From positions 1 through 53,746 of the forward strand of contig CAIQNN010000059.1 in assembly GCA_903873185.1 (NCBI GenBank): a stretch of DNA of 53,746 bases, in the 5' to 3' direction. Positions 9,033 through 17,589 of this stretch are shown here, one piece after another; position 1 is the first letter of the stretch; every line of letters starts with the position of its first letter. The DNA is from an uncultured Actinomycetes bacterium. Lineage in GTDB: Bacteria > Actinomycetota > Actinomycetes > Nanopelagicales > Nanopelagicaceae. A model generated the notes under the pieces. That model searched no databases and was not told the origin of the DNA. It saw only the letters and a list, made by a program, of their open reading frames with translations. Made by a program: the position numbers and the translations under genes.

Positions 9033-11611
9033 TGCGCTGCTAGATCCCAACTAAGCCCAGTTCCGATATTTACATCTAGTGGCACCAGCAATTTAAAGGC
9101 CGAACCCATCTCGCGTTTCACTAATTCGCTGAGCGCTGCCTTCTCTCCTGGATAAATTTCGAAGATCAATTCATCATGAACTTGAAGCAGCAATCGTGAC
9201 TTCAACGCTTCCTTCTTCATTGCGCTTCGAGCGTTAATCATCGCAACTTTAATAATGTCTGCTGCTGAACCTTGAATGGGGGCGTTAAGCGCCATTCGCT
9301 CTGCAATTTCTCGTCGTTGGCGATTCTCTTGGGTCAGGTCGGGTAGATAACGTTTGCGACCCATAATGGTTTCTGTATACCCGACTTCACGAGCAGCCTC
9401 GACTACGGTCTTTAAATAATCTCTGATGCCGCCAAAGCGCGCAAAATAGTTCTCCATTAGTGCGCTGGCCTCACCTGGCGATAAATCAAGTTGTTGCGCC
9501 AAGCCATAAGAAGAAAGTCCATAAGCCAACCCGTAAGACATAGCTTTGATCTGGCGACGCATCTCGGGATCAACTTGATCGGCTGTAACTCCAAATACCA
9601 GTGAAGCAACGGTCGAATGAAGATCCTCACCGCTCTTGAAGGCGGCGATCAATCCGGCATCATTTGAAAGGTGAGCCATGATTCGCATTTCGATTTGACT
9701 GTAATCGGCTGTTAATAACTCCGTATAGGGCGATATTGCTACGAAGCAATCACGAATCTTTCGCCCCTCTTCGGTACGTACGGGGATATTTTGCAGGTTG
9801 GGATTTGTCGAAGAGAGTCGGCCCGTTGCGGCAACGGTCTGCTGGAAGTCGGTATGAATCCGACCATCTGTGGCAATTGCTGAGATCAGACTTTCAATTG
9901 TGGTCAATAATTTGCTGGTCTCTCGAATTCGAAGCAGATGAGAAAGTAATGGGTGTGCAGTCTTTGCTAAAAGCCACTCCAGCCCTTCGGCGTCGGTGGT
10001 ATATCCAGTCTTAATCTTCTTGGTTTTGGGGAGATTCAATTCGTCAAAAAGGATTACTTGAAGTTGCTTGGGGGAACCGACATTGAACTCCTTGCCCGCA
10101 GCCTGATAGGCGCCTTGGGTTTCGCGTTCAACTTCGCCGCGGAAGAAATCAGCTAACTCGCCAAGCTTGGCTCGATCCACGCCAATACCGATAGCTTCCA
10201 TCTCGGCGAGATCCACCATCACGGGAATTTCCAACTTCGATAAAAGCTCGCTCATCGCTCGCTCTTGCAGTGATTTTTCCAGCACTGGAACCAATTCCAA
10301 AATGCTTACTACCCCTTGAGTATCAAAACTGGAGAACAAGTCTTGGGCTTGTTCGGCATTTACGCGGCCAAGGAATCTTTCAGAGAGATCGCTTAAGGTC
10401 AGATTGCGACCGCCCGGAGCAATTAAGTACGCAGCTAGCTCGGTATCAAAGGTAATCCCTTGGCAGCCGTGGCTACGCAGAATTTCCTTGCCACCGTGAA
10501 CCCACTTAGGCACGGTTGGCTCCGAAAACCAATCGCCGATTCTAGAATCTCGAACCACATAAATTTCATTCTCACTCAATGCAACGGCATACTCTAGAAG
10601 CACACCGGCTTGGATCAACGCATCAACGGCTATTGGCGCGGTTCGACCAACAAGAATCTCTGATAGCTCCTCGGAGTTTATTTCGGAATGCAAAACTACT
10701 TGGGCTTTGACTGGCGCGGCGACAGGTTCTGACCCTGCCCCAGTTAGAGCTTTAGCGCGTTCTTTAAGAGCGCGAATCTCTAATAATTCCAAGAGGGCAT
10801 TTAGTTCAAGCGCATTGGCGCCCTCCCATTTCAAATCCGAGATTTCAGCATCGATGGACATGGTGCGCTGAAGTTCGGTCAGCTCTCGGTTAAGCAGAAC
10901 GTTGGCCAAATTTTCTCGAAGCGCTTCACCGGCTTTACCTTTAACTTCATTAACCCGGGCTACTAATTGTGAAAGGGATCCATAATCTTGGATCCATTTA
11001 GTAGCGGTCTTTTCGCCGACGCCTGGAACTGATGGCAGATTATCGCTTGGATCGCCACGCAACGCGGCAAAATCTGGATATTGAATTGGCGTTAGCCCAT
11101 ATTTCGCTTCAACTGCAGTTGGCGTCATTCGGGCTAAATCAGCTACCCCTTTGCGTGGATAGAGCACCGTAGTGTTTTCAGTAACTAACTGAAATGAGTC
11201 ACGATCACCAGTGCAGATCAGGGTCTCGAATCCTGCGGCCTCGGCCTTGGTTGCAAATGTGGCGATGATGTCGTCAGCTTCAAATCCTTCAACGGCAAAG
11301 TGACGAATCCCCATGGCATGAACTAGTTCGAAGAGAAAACTGGTTTGGGAGCGGAAGGCATCGGGCGTTGCACTTCGGTTCGCTTTATATTCGGGAAATC
11401 TTTCGCTGCGAAAGGTTTTACGGGATAGATCAAAGGCCGCCGCAATATGGGTTGGTTTCTCGTCACGAATTAGATTGAAAAGCATTGATGCAAAGCCATA
11501 GACCGCATTGGTCGGCTGCCCTGAGGAAGTCGCGAAATTCTCAACCGGTAGCGCATAGAAGGCTCGGTAAGCCAGCGAGTGGCCATCTATCAGGAGCAAT
11601 CGGTTCGCCAT
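9029..11611 (-). CDS. polA: DNA polymerase I
   Basis: Pol I fills gaps after excision repair and removes RNA primers. Residues 1 to about 290 form the 5'-nuclease domain (LLIDGHSLAYRAFYALP, then EADDIIATFA and LRGDPSDN). The central region is of the 3'-5' exonuclease fold but lacks the DxE catalytic pattern, as usual in actinobacteria. The C-terminal polymerase has motif A DYSQIEMRI, motif B KAMSYGLAYG and motif C HDE at 812-814. In motif B the residue equivalent to E. coli Phe762 is Tyr. The 860-residue length is slightly below the roughly 900 of mycobacterial PolA. The ATG has a TAGAAT box six bases upstream and no strong Shine-Dalgarno. Its product works downstream of UvrABC, encoded nearby. 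Confidence 0.97.
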   Translation of the reverse strand: MANRLLLIDGHSLAYRAFYALPVENFATSSGQPTNAVYGFASMLFNLIRDEKPTHIAAAFDLSRKTFRSERFPEYKANRSATPDAFRSQTSFLFELVHAMGIRHFAVEGFEADDIIATFATKAEAAGFETLICTGDRDSFQLVTENTTVLYPRKGVADLARMTPTAVEAKYGLTPIQYPDFAALRGDPSDNLPSVPGVGEKTATKWIQDYGSLSQLVARVNEVKGKAGEALRENLANVLLNRELTELQRTMSIDAEISDLKWEGANALELNALLELLEIRALKERAKALTGAGSEPVAAPVKAQVVLHSEINSEELSEILVGRTAPIAVDALIQAGVLLEYAVALSENEIYVVRDSRIGDWFSEPTVPKWVHGGKEILRSHGCQGITFDTELAAYLIAPGGRNLTLSDLSERFLGRVNAEQAQDLFSSFDTQGVVSILELVPVLEKSLQERAMSELLSKLEIPVMVDLAEMEAIGIGVDRAKLGELADFFRGEVERETQGAYQAAGKEFNVGSPKQLQVILFDELNLPKTKKIKTGYTTDAEGLEWLLAKTAHPLLSHLLRIRETSKLLTTIESLISAIATDGRIHTDFQQTVAATGRLSSTNPNLQNIPVRTEEGRKIRDCFVAISPYTELLTADYSQIEMRIMAHLSNDAGLIAAFKSGEDLHSTVASLVFGVTADQVDPEMRRQIKAMSYGLAYGLSSYGLAQQLDLSPGEASALMENYFARFGGIRDYLKTVVEAAREVGYTETIMGRKRYLPDLTQENRQRREIAERMALNAPIQGSAADIIKVAMINARSAMKKEALKSRLLLQVHDELIFEIYPGEKAALSELVKREMGSAFKLLVPLDVNIGTGLSWDLAAH

Positions 11612-11617
11612 GCTCCG

Positions 11618-11623
11618 ATTCTA
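11618..11623 (-). promoter_or_regulatory. Probable leaderless -10 box of polA
   Basis: On the minus strand TAGAAT ends six bases before the polA ATG (11611). The six-base gap CGGAGC leaves no room for a Shine-Dalgarno at normal spacing, so the transcript probably begins at the start codon. The identical hexamer and spacing precede hisD. Confidence 0.6.
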
Positions 11624-11647
11624 GGTCTATTCATTGGCATCAGAAGT

Positions 11648-11653
11648 TAGACT
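11648..11653 (+). promoter_or_regulatory. Probable leaderless -10 box of the thioesterase gene
   Basis: TAGACT ends seven bases before ATG 11661, with no Shine-Dalgarno in between. It lies 25 bases from the divergent polA -10 box, so the two promoters share a 49-base intergenic region and their -35 zones overlap. Confidence 0.45.
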
Positions 11654-11660
11654 TTCAGGT

Positions 11661-12068
11661 ATGAGCGAATTTCTAGAAGAGATCAAAAAACGGGGCCGCG
11701 GCGCGCTAGATGAAAAAATGGGCATTGAAATAGTTGAAGCCAGCCCACAACGGTTAGTAGCAACCATGCCAGTTGCCGGGAATACTCAACCCATGGGGCT
11801 TCTGCATGGCGGGGCAAATGTCGTCCTTGCGGAGAGCTTGGGATCTATCGGAACACAACTGCATGCTGGCCGCGATCGCCGAATAGTTGGCGTGGACATC
11901 AACGCCACACACCATAAATCTGCAACAGCTGGAATCGTAACTGCGGTAGCAACAGCAATTTCGCTCGGCAAGACGCTCTGCTGCTACGAAGTTGTGATCA
12001 GCAACGACAAAGGCGAGCGAACTTGTACCGCCAGAATTACTTGTTTGATCTTGGCCGAACGAAGTTAG
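11661..12068 (+). CDS. PaaI-type hotdog-fold thioesterase
   Basis: A 135-residue single hotdog domain hydrolysing an acyl-CoA thioester, with the substrate not determinable. The active-site segment is NTQPMGLLHGGANVVLAES (residues 41-59), with the HGG turn and the catalytic acidic residue Glu58 as in PaaI/YdiI/EntH-like enzymes. A longer reading from TTG 11634 is possible, but ATG 11661 fits the family N-terminus (MSEFLEEIKKRG) and the leaderless-type -10 box, so I chose it. The homologous gene often sits between polA and neighbouring genes in actinobacteria. The stop overlaps the convergent livF stop. Confidence 0.85.
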   Translation: MSEFLEEIKKRGRGALDEKMGIEIVEASPQRLVATMPVAGNTQPMGLLHGGANVVLAESLGSIGTQLHAGRDRRIVGVDINATHHKSATAGIVTAVATAISLGKTLCCYEVVISNDKGERTCTARITCLILAERS

Positions 12069-12790
12069 TGGTTAGCCGCGCCGGTTCCTAGATATGCAGC
12101 TCGAACCGCTGGGTCATTAAGCAGATCTGAAGCCTTCGCTTCTTTAACAACGTGACCAGTTTCAAGAACGTAGGCACGATGTGCGCGTTGCAGCGCTTGC
12201 TGCGCATTCTGTTCAACCAGCAGGATTGTTGTACCCGTATTGTTGATCTCAGTAATGATGCGGAAAATATTAGCGATCATCATCGGTGCTAGGCCCATTG
12301 AAGGTTCATCCAACAAAAGTACCTTTGGACGAGCCATCAAAGCGCGGCCAATAGCCAACATCTGTTGCTCACCACCAGAAAGGGTTCCGCCAGCTTGAGT
12401 TGCACGTTCTTTCAATCGAGGAAAGAGGCTATAGACCTTTTCTAGGTCTTCGACCATCTCACTCTTGCGCTCTTTGCGAAAATACTTTCCGATCTCAAGG
12501 TTCTCTAAAACGGTCATGCCAGGAAAAATTCCGCGACCTTCCGGAGCTTGCGAGATTCCGAGTCCAACCCGCTCATGGGCTGGAACCTTTGAAATATCTT
12601 TGCCATCGAAAAGAATCTGTCCGCTAGCAACTGGGCGAAGACCTGAGATGGTTTTGAGCATGGTGGTCTTGCCAGCGCCGTTAGCACCAATCAAGGTGAC
12701 AATTTCGCCTTGATTAACTGTGATGCTAATACCTTTGATCGCTTCGATCTTCCCGTAAAAAACGTGGAGATCCTTAATTTCAAGACGCAT
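12065..12790 (-). CDS. livF: Branched-chain amino-acid ABC transporter ATP-binding protein LivF
   Basis: One of two ATPases that power branched-chain amino-acid uptake. It is 241 residues long, with Walker A GANGAGKT at 35-42, signature LSGGEQQ at 137-143 and Walker B LLLDEP at 158-163; FYGKIEAIKGIS and APEGRGIFPGMTVLENL are LivF hallmarks. The ATG lies inside the livG 3' end (11-base overlap), showing tight coupling. It is the last gene of the liv operon, ending convergently with the thioesterase gene. Confidence 0.93.
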   Translation of the reverse strand: MRLEIKDLHVFYGKIEAIKGISITVNQGEIVTLIGANGAGKTTMLKTISGLRPVASGQILFDGKDISKVPAHERVGLGISQAPEGRGIFPGMTVLENLEIGKYFRKERKSEMVEDLEKVYSLFPRLKERATQAGGTLSGGEQQMLAIGRALMARPKVLLLDEPSMGLAPMMIANIFRIITEINNTGTTILLVEQNAQQALQRAHRAYVLETGHVVKEAKASDLLNDPAVRAAYLGTGAANH

Positions 12791-13556
12791 CGGCAGGTGC
12801 TCCTAAATAGGCTTCAATAACCTTCGGATCATTTTGAACAACCGATGGGATGTCATCGGCAATCTTTACACCAAAGTCCAATACCGAAACGCGATCGGAG
12901 ATTCCCATGATCAGTGACATGTCGTGCTCGATCAAGAGAACGGTATAACCGGCATCTCTAATTTTGCGAATAGTTTCGGCTAGCGCAACTTTTTCAGCAG
13001 GGTTGAAGCCGGCGGCCGGCTCATCCAACAGGAGAAGCTTTGGTTCGGTGCCAAGTGCGCGGGCAATCTCAAGGCGTCGTTGATCGCCATAGGGCAGATT
13101 CTTACCGAGTTGGTCAGAGCGATGATCGATCCCCATAAACTTCAAGAGTTCGTGGGCGCGCTCTATCCCTTCACGCTCTTCCCGTCGAGCCCGTGGCGTG
13201 CCAAATAGCGCACCGACTAGACCAGATTTCTTGTGAACATCAGAGGCGGTCATGACATTTTCGAGCGAAGTCATTTCGCCAAAGAGGCGCACGTTCTGGA
13301 AGGTACGAGCAATACCGGATTCGGTAATTACATTTCGCTTCTTGCCAATCAAAGATTCGCCGTTAAAGAGGATCTCACCGCTGGTTGGTGTGTAAACACC
13401 AGTAACCACATTGAACACTGTCGTCTTGCCAGCACCGTTAGGCCCGATCAAGGCGCAAATCTCACCCTTATTGACGTGAAAGTTAACGCCATCCAGTGCG
13501 GAGACGCCGCCGAAGCGCATAGTGACATTTTGAAGATCTAGCACGCGATCAGACAT
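12780..13556 (-). CDS. livG: Branched-chain amino-acid ABC transporter ATP-binding protein LivG
   Basis: The partner ATPase of LivF in the branched-chain amino-acid importer. Its 258 residues carry Walker A GPNGAGKT at 38-45, the LivG-type signature LPYGDQRRLEIARAL in place of LSGGQ, Walker B LLLLDEPAAG and the GISDRVSVLDFG C-terminal segment. The start ATG 13556 lies within livM (8-base overlap). Its position between livM and livF matches the standard livHMGF order. Confidence 0.94.
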   Translation of the reverse strand: MSDRVLDLQNVTMRFGGVSALDGVNFHVNKGEICALIGPNGAGKTTVFNVVTGVYTPTSGEILFNGESLIGKKRNVITESGIARTFQNVRLFGEMTSLENVMTASDVHKKSGLVGALFGTPRARREEREGIERAHELLKFMGIDHRSDQLGKNLPYGDQRRLEIARALGTEPKLLLLDEPAAGFNPAEKVALAETIRKIRDAGYTVLLIEHDMSLIMGISDRVSVLDFGVKIADDIPSVVQNDPKVIEAYLGAPADAS

Positions 13557-14604
13557 TCTGCTCCCCTTCTACTGCCAATGGCTGAACTGTTTTGTGCAAT
13601 TTCTCTCGCTTCTTTCGCGGCAAGAGACCATCGGGGCGAACGTTCATAATAATTACTAAGGCCAAGCCGAAGACTAATTGACGGGCATTGGAGATAAAGC
13701 GGATGCGCTCGGGAAGGTAGGCCAAGATTGTTCCACCGAGTACAACTCCCCAAATATTTCCCATTCCGCCAAAGACCACGCAACTTAGAATGAGTACTGA
13801 AATATTGAAGGTGAACATATCTGGTGCGACGTACATGGATTTGGAGGCGAAGATTACGCCGGCAGCTCCACCGATGGCGGCACCGATACTAAAAGACCAA
13901 ATCTTATACTTGAGCGTTGCAACTCCCATAAGCATGGCAACATCTTCATCTTGGCGAATGGCTTCCCAAGCGCGACCAGGTCGACGAATTGAGAGACGAC
14001 GAACCATCCAAATCACCAACAAAATCATCACCAAGATAATCCAGAAGAAGCCCTGCATATTATCCAGCGCAAACCGGACGCCAAAAATAGATGGTGGGTT
14101 TGGCACGTTTGCAATTCCGTTAGGTCCGCCAGTTGCGCGGTTATTTACAGCCACAATTCGAACAATTTCACCGAAGCCCAAAGTTACGATTGCTAAGTAG
14201 TCGCCTCGGAGTCTAAGAGTAGGCAGACCAAGGAGCACGCCCGAAAGCATCGCCAATCCCATACCAATTGGCATGATCTCCCAAATATTAAGATGCGTTT
14301 TGGTCCCAAGAATTGCGGCGGTGTAAGCGCCGATTGCAAAGAAGGCTACGTAACCTAAGTCGAGCAGACCGCTTTTACCCACCACAATATTGAGGCCCAA
14401 GGACATTAGAACGAAAATGCCAACCGGATAAACCAATACCGCTTGATAGGAAGAGATCGGGGTATTAAGAAAGCTCGAGAAGGAGTAATCCCCGGCGAAG
14501 GGCAAGAGCACTATGACTGCCAAAAGTAGGATTACAAAGGTAGTTCGCTTAGGCCGATTCCAGTTCTCCCAAAGTTCGGCACCACGATCGCGGATATTTA
14601 TCAT
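13549..14604 (-). CDS. livM: Branched-chain amino-acid ABC transporter permease LivM
   Basis: An inner-membrane permease of 351 residues with about nine or ten hydrophobic segments. It forms the channel with LivH. LivM features include SLGLNIVVGKSGLLDLGYVA, RLRGDYLAIVTLGFGEIVR and GGAAGVIFASKSM followed by VVFGGMGNIWGVVLGG. A charged C-terminal tail follows the last membrane span. It starts two bases after the livH stop and overlaps livG. Confidence 0.93.
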   Translation of the reverse strand: MINIRDRGAELWENWNRPKRTTFVILLLAVIVLLPFAGDYSFSSFLNTPISSYQAVLVYPVGIFVLMSLGLNIVVGKSGLLDLGYVAFFAIGAYTAAILGTKTHLNIWEIMPIGMGLAMLSGVLLGLPTLRLRGDYLAIVTLGFGEIVRIVAVNNRATGGPNGIANVPNPPSIFGVRFALDNMQGFFWIILVMILLVIWMVRRLSIRRPGRAWEAIRQDEDVAMLMGVATLKYKIWSFSIGAAIGGAAGVIFASKSMYVAPDMFTFNISVLILSCVVFGGMGNIWGVVLGGTILAYLPERIRFISNARQLVFGLALVIIMNVRPDGLLPRKKREKLHKTVQPLAVEGEQNV

Positions 14605-14606
14605 CG

Positions 14607-15560
14607 CTATACCCTCGTTTGCTGAACAGCTTCACCAAAGAGGCCGTTCGGTTTGAATAGTAGGACCAAGACCAGAACTAAAAAGACGGTAACTGATTTC
14701 CACTGTGTGCCCAAAATTGCGGCTGCAAATTCCTCGAGCAATCCAAGAGAGAGGCCGCCAAGGAAGGCACCGCGCAGGTTTCCGATTCCCCCAAGGACAG
14801 CGGCCGTGAATGCCGCCAGACCAATAGAGAAGCCGACGTTATATTTGGTATTTTCGTAAACCGTTTCGTACAAGAAAGCGGCGGCACCAGTCATCATTCC
14901 ACCTATGAGGAAGGTCGCTGAAATAACGCGGTTTAGATTCACGCCCATGAGCTTTGAAGTTTCCTCGCTCATTGATACCGCACGAATAGCCTTACCGAGC
15001 AAGGTTTTACTAACGAAACGATCTACCAAGAAGAAAAGAATCGCAGCGAAGAAAATTACCAAAAGTGTGTCGACGCGCAATCCAACTGAGCCGATATTGA
15101 AAATGTAGGCCTTACGCAATAAGCGCGGGTTCGACATCGGAACTGAGTGCGTCAGAATTCGAACGCCTTCTTGCAGAATAATTGAGACGCCGATTGCGGA
15201 AATTAGGCTCGCAAGACGGTTAGTGCCCTTCGCGCGCAGGCGGCGGTAGGCGACAATTTCAACAAGCACTGCGGTTACGCCGGAAACCAACATTGAGGCC
15301 AACAAACATGCGCCCAAGGTATAGACCAACTTAAAGCCGTGCAGCGGGTCGGTATTTTGATTAAAGCCAAAGAAATTCCGCGAGACGATCACGGTAGCAA
15401 AAGTGCCCACCATGAAGATTTCCGAGTTGGCAAAGTTGATCAGGCGAAGAACGCCATAAACCATGGTGTAACCCAGGGAGATCAAAACATAGATAAAACC
15501 AAGGGCGAGACCATTAATTAACAATGGCCAGAACTGCGACACCACAACGGAAAAGTTCAT
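14607..15560 (-). CDS. livH: Branched-chain amino-acid ABC transporter permease LivH
   Basis: Second channel-forming permease of the branched-chain amino-acid importer, 317 residues with about eight spans. Typical LivH segments are LALGFIYVLISLGYTMVYGVLRLINFA near the N-terminus, the cytoplasmic loop GKAIRAVSMSEETSKLMGVN and AAVLGGIGNLRGAFLGG. The frame extends to TTG 15581, but ATG 15560 places the first membrane span at the usual distance and is preferred. No strong Shine-Dalgarno is seen for either. A 16-bp hairpin separates it from livJ, probably lowering permease output relative to the binding protein. Confidence 0.92.
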   Translation of the reverse strand: MNFSVVVSQFWPLLINGLALGFIYVLISLGYTMVYGVLRLINFANSEIFMVGTFATVIVSRNFFGFNQNTDPLHGFKLVYTLGACLLASMLVSGVTAVLVEIVAYRRLRAKGTNRLASLISAIGVSIILQEGVRILTHSVPMSNPRLLRKAYIFNIGSVGLRVDTLLVIFFAAILFFLVDRFVSKTLLGKAIRAVSMSEETSKLMGVNLNRVISATFLIGGMMTGAAAFLYETVYENTKYNVGFSIGLAAFTAAVLGGIGNLRGAFLGGLSLGLLEEFAAAILGTQWKSVTVFLVLVLVLLFKPNGLFGEAVQQTRV

Positions 15561-15609
15561 TAGACCCAATTCATGAAACAAAATTTAATGAGAATTCTTC
15601 TAACATTTG

Positions 15610-15644
15610 AAATATCTCCCAGCGCTTTGCGCTGGGAGATATTT
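15610..15644 (-). terminator. Perfect 16-bp hairpin between livJ and livH
   Basis: Positions 15610-15625 and 15629-15644 are exact inverted complements around a three-base loop. The G+C-rich core is CTCCCAGCGC/GCGCTGGGAG, flanked by A/T pairs. There is no long T tract after it on the minus strand (ATATTTCAAATG), so it is either a leaky terminator or a 3'-protecting stem for livJ mRNA. It lies 35 bases after the livJ stop, inside the operon. Confidence 0.75.
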
Positions 15645-15679
15645 AACTAATCTTTACTGCTTATCAATAACTTCGAGGC

Positions 15680-16846
15680 TTAAACTGCGCCGAAGTACTT
15701 GATGATTCCCTTAACAACCTGGAAGCCACCAACTGGTGCGCCACCAACAACTTCACCCTGACGGGTGAACTTGAGAACAGTCTTGCCATCTAGAGCAAGG
15801 AAGGTTCCGGTAGCAACACACTGCTGGATACCAGCGCGAGTTAGCTTGCCAAGCTTGATGCAAGACAAGAAAACGTTGGTTGCGTTAAAGGTTTCAGTTA
15901 CGTAGACGTGGCCAGCAGCAGTCTTAAGGCCAGTGGCCTTTGTGAATGCGACTTGCTGAGCATCTGTTGCAGCGGTTTCGAATGGAACTGCTGGAGCGGT
16001 GAACTTTGCGCCTTCGGCAGCAGCTTTACCAGCTACACCAATAAATGCATCGTTCAAGACGCCGTCGCCGCCGGCGAAGACGCCAGCCCAACCGGAGTCA
16101 TTCAGAGCCTTGGCAAGTGCGCCACCATCTGGGTAGTAACCGGTGTAGATAACAACGTTGGCCTTTGAGTTCTTGATCTTGGCAACAGTTGCGGTGTAAT
16201 CAGAAGTCTTCTGAACAACAGAGTCAGAACCGACTTCATTAACCTTCATCTTCTTGATGTAAGCGGTTGCAGCTTGTGCAAGTCCGGTTCCATAAGGAGT
16301 CTGGTCATCGATTACGTAAACCTTTGGTGATGAAACGCCATCAATTGACCAACGAACAACAGCTGGACCTTGAAGCGCATCGTTACCAACAACGCGGTGG
16401 AAGAATGGGAATCCATTGTCTGGTGACTTTGCATCGGTCAAGGTTACGCGAGTCGCAGATGGTGAAACCATCGTCAAGCGGGTTGCCTTGTATGAAGGGA
16501 ATGATGCGATTGAAGCGCCAGAGTATGCAGGTCCAATAAGTCCGATGACATTCTTGTTAGCAGCAACACCAGGTGCGACGGTTCCGGCAACTGCGCCTTC
16601 GCCTTGATCGTCAGCGGTGATGAGGGTGACCTTAACTGCAGGGTTTGAATCGTTGTACATCTGAACTGCTGTCTTTGCACCTAGCAGCTCATCTTGACCG
16701 GTCTGAGCATCAGTTCCGGTTAGTGGGCCTTGGTAAACCAAGGTGACTGACTTTGTTGCGGCTTGTGCGGTGGTAAGTGCAACTGAACCCAAAACAAGGG
16801 CTGCGGCAGCTACTACGCCAAGAACGCGCTGTGAGTTCTTGTTCAT
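15680..16846 (-). CDS. livJ: Branched-chain amino-acid ABC transporter substrate-binding protein LivJ
   Basis: Periplasmic-type binding protein (type I fold, Peripla_BP_6) that delivers Leu, Ile, Val or related substrates to LivHMGF. The 388-residue product starts at ATG 16846 with GGAAGG five bases upstream; the longer frame to 16918 adds residues without homologous character. Residues 1-29 are a Sec signal peptide (hydrophobic core VLGVVAAAALVLGSVAL, likely cut after TAQA). There is no Cys in this region, hence no lipobox, which is unusual for a binding protein in a single-membrane bacterium. The Ala/Gly/Lys/Val-rich composition with preferred codons suggests high expression. Substrate range is inferred from the family. 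Confidence 0.93.
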   Translation of the reverse strand: MNKNSQRVLGVVAAAALVLGSVALTTAQAATKSVTLVYQGPLTGTDAQTGQDELLGAKTAVQMYNDSNPAVKVTLITADDQGEGAVAGTVAPGVAANKNVIGLIGPAYSGASIASFPSYKATRLTMVSPSATRVTLTDAKSPDNGFPFFHRVVGNDALQGPAVVRWSIDGVSSPKVYVIDDQTPYGTGLAQAATAYIKKMKVNEVGSDSVVQKTSDYTATVAKIKNSKANVVIYTGYYPDGGALAKALNDSGWAGVFAGGDGVLNDAFIGVAGKAAAEGAKFTAPAVPFETAATDAQQVAFTKATGLKTAAGHVYVTETFNATNVFLSCIKLGKLTRAGIQQCVATGTFLALDGKTVLKFTRQGEVVGGAPVGGFQVVKGIIKYFGAV

Positions 16847-16890
16847 GTAGACCTTCCTGTTACTTAATCCCGGGACAGGGAGGAGTGAAG

Positions 16891-16918
16891 GGTATAGGTG
16901 AACAGGTGGTGAATTCAA
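16891..16918 (-). promoter_or_regulatory. Probable livJ promoter
   Basis: On the minus strand TTGAAT (16913-16918) is followed after 16 bases by TATACC (16891-16896). Transcription would start about 35-40 bases before the livJ ATG, leaving room for its GGAAGG ribosome binding site. It is the only promoter-like match in the 139-base gap between the regulator and livJ. Confidence 0.5.
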
Positions 16919-16985
16919 ACAAAAAGGGCGCTATTTGATAACGATTTGGTCGCTTTTAGACGTGTCGTATGAATGTAACAAAGAA

Positions 16986-17588
16986 TTAACGTTCCGGAAC
17001 CGACTCTGGGGAGATTACGGCTTGGGCAACCTGTTTCATCGTCATTCGGCGATCCATCGCAGCCCGCTGGATCCAACTGAAAGCCGCCGGCTCCGAAAGA
17101 TTTAAGGCTTGCATGAGGATGCCTTTTGCTCGATCGATGACTTTGCGAGCCTCAAGCCGCTCGTGTAGATCGGCAACCTCAGTTTGCAGCGCGCGTAGCT
17201 GTTGATGGCGACTCATGGCAATTTCTATGGCAGGAACTAGATCAGAGATACTGAAAGGTTTCACGACATAGGCCATGGCGCCCGCATCGCGAGCGCGCTC
17301 TACTAATTCTCGCTGGCTAAAGGCGGTAAGCATCAGGCAGGGCGCGATTGCAATAATCTCTTGCGCTGCTGAGATCCCATCAAGCTCCGGCATTTTTACA
17401 TCCAGAATAGCCAAATCAGGCTTATGAGCTTTTGCGAGCGCGATCGCCTCTACCCCGTTGCTAGCTTGAGCAACGACCTCATAGCCGGCCTCAGTCAGCA
17501 TTTCGACCAGATCTAATCGAATAATTGCCTCATCTTCGGCAACCAGAATTCGCCCTCTTGAGGCTGGAAGTGGCGTAATGGAGCTCAT
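16986..17588 (-). CDS. pdtaR: ANTAR-domain response regulator (PdtaR/Rv1626 type)
   Basis: A 200-residue two-component regulator acting on RNA rather than DNA. The receiver domain spans about residues 12-128, with the acidic pair Glu18/Asp19, phosphoacceptor Asp63 (LDVKMPELDG), Thr88 and Lys110. A short helical linker leads to an ANTAR domain at about 135-191 (KVIDRAKGILM...), which in related proteins binds paired stem-loops and prevents termination. The histidine kinase PdtaS is not in the window. The only plausible start is ATG 17588, one base after the discriminator base of the upstream tRNA, so it has no ribosome binding site of its own. Its position ahead of the liv operon matches other actinobacteria; a role in liv control is not shown by the sequence. 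Confidence 0.9.
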   Translation of the reverse strand: MSSITPLPASRGRILVAEDEAIIRLDLVEMLTEAGYEVVAQASNGVEAIALAKAHKPDLAILDVKMPELDGISAAQEIIAIAPCLMLTAFSQRELVERARDAGAMAYVVKPFSISDLVPAIEIAMSRHQQLRALQTEVADLHERLEARKVIDRAKGILMQALNLSEPAAFSWIQRAAMDRRMTMKQVAQAVISPESVPER

Positions 17589-17589
17589 G

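Noticed and set aside
15142-15581. TTG 15581 as the livH start
   Set aside because: ATG 15560 fits the family N-terminus better and neither has a Shine-Dalgarno; the TTG adds only seven residues.
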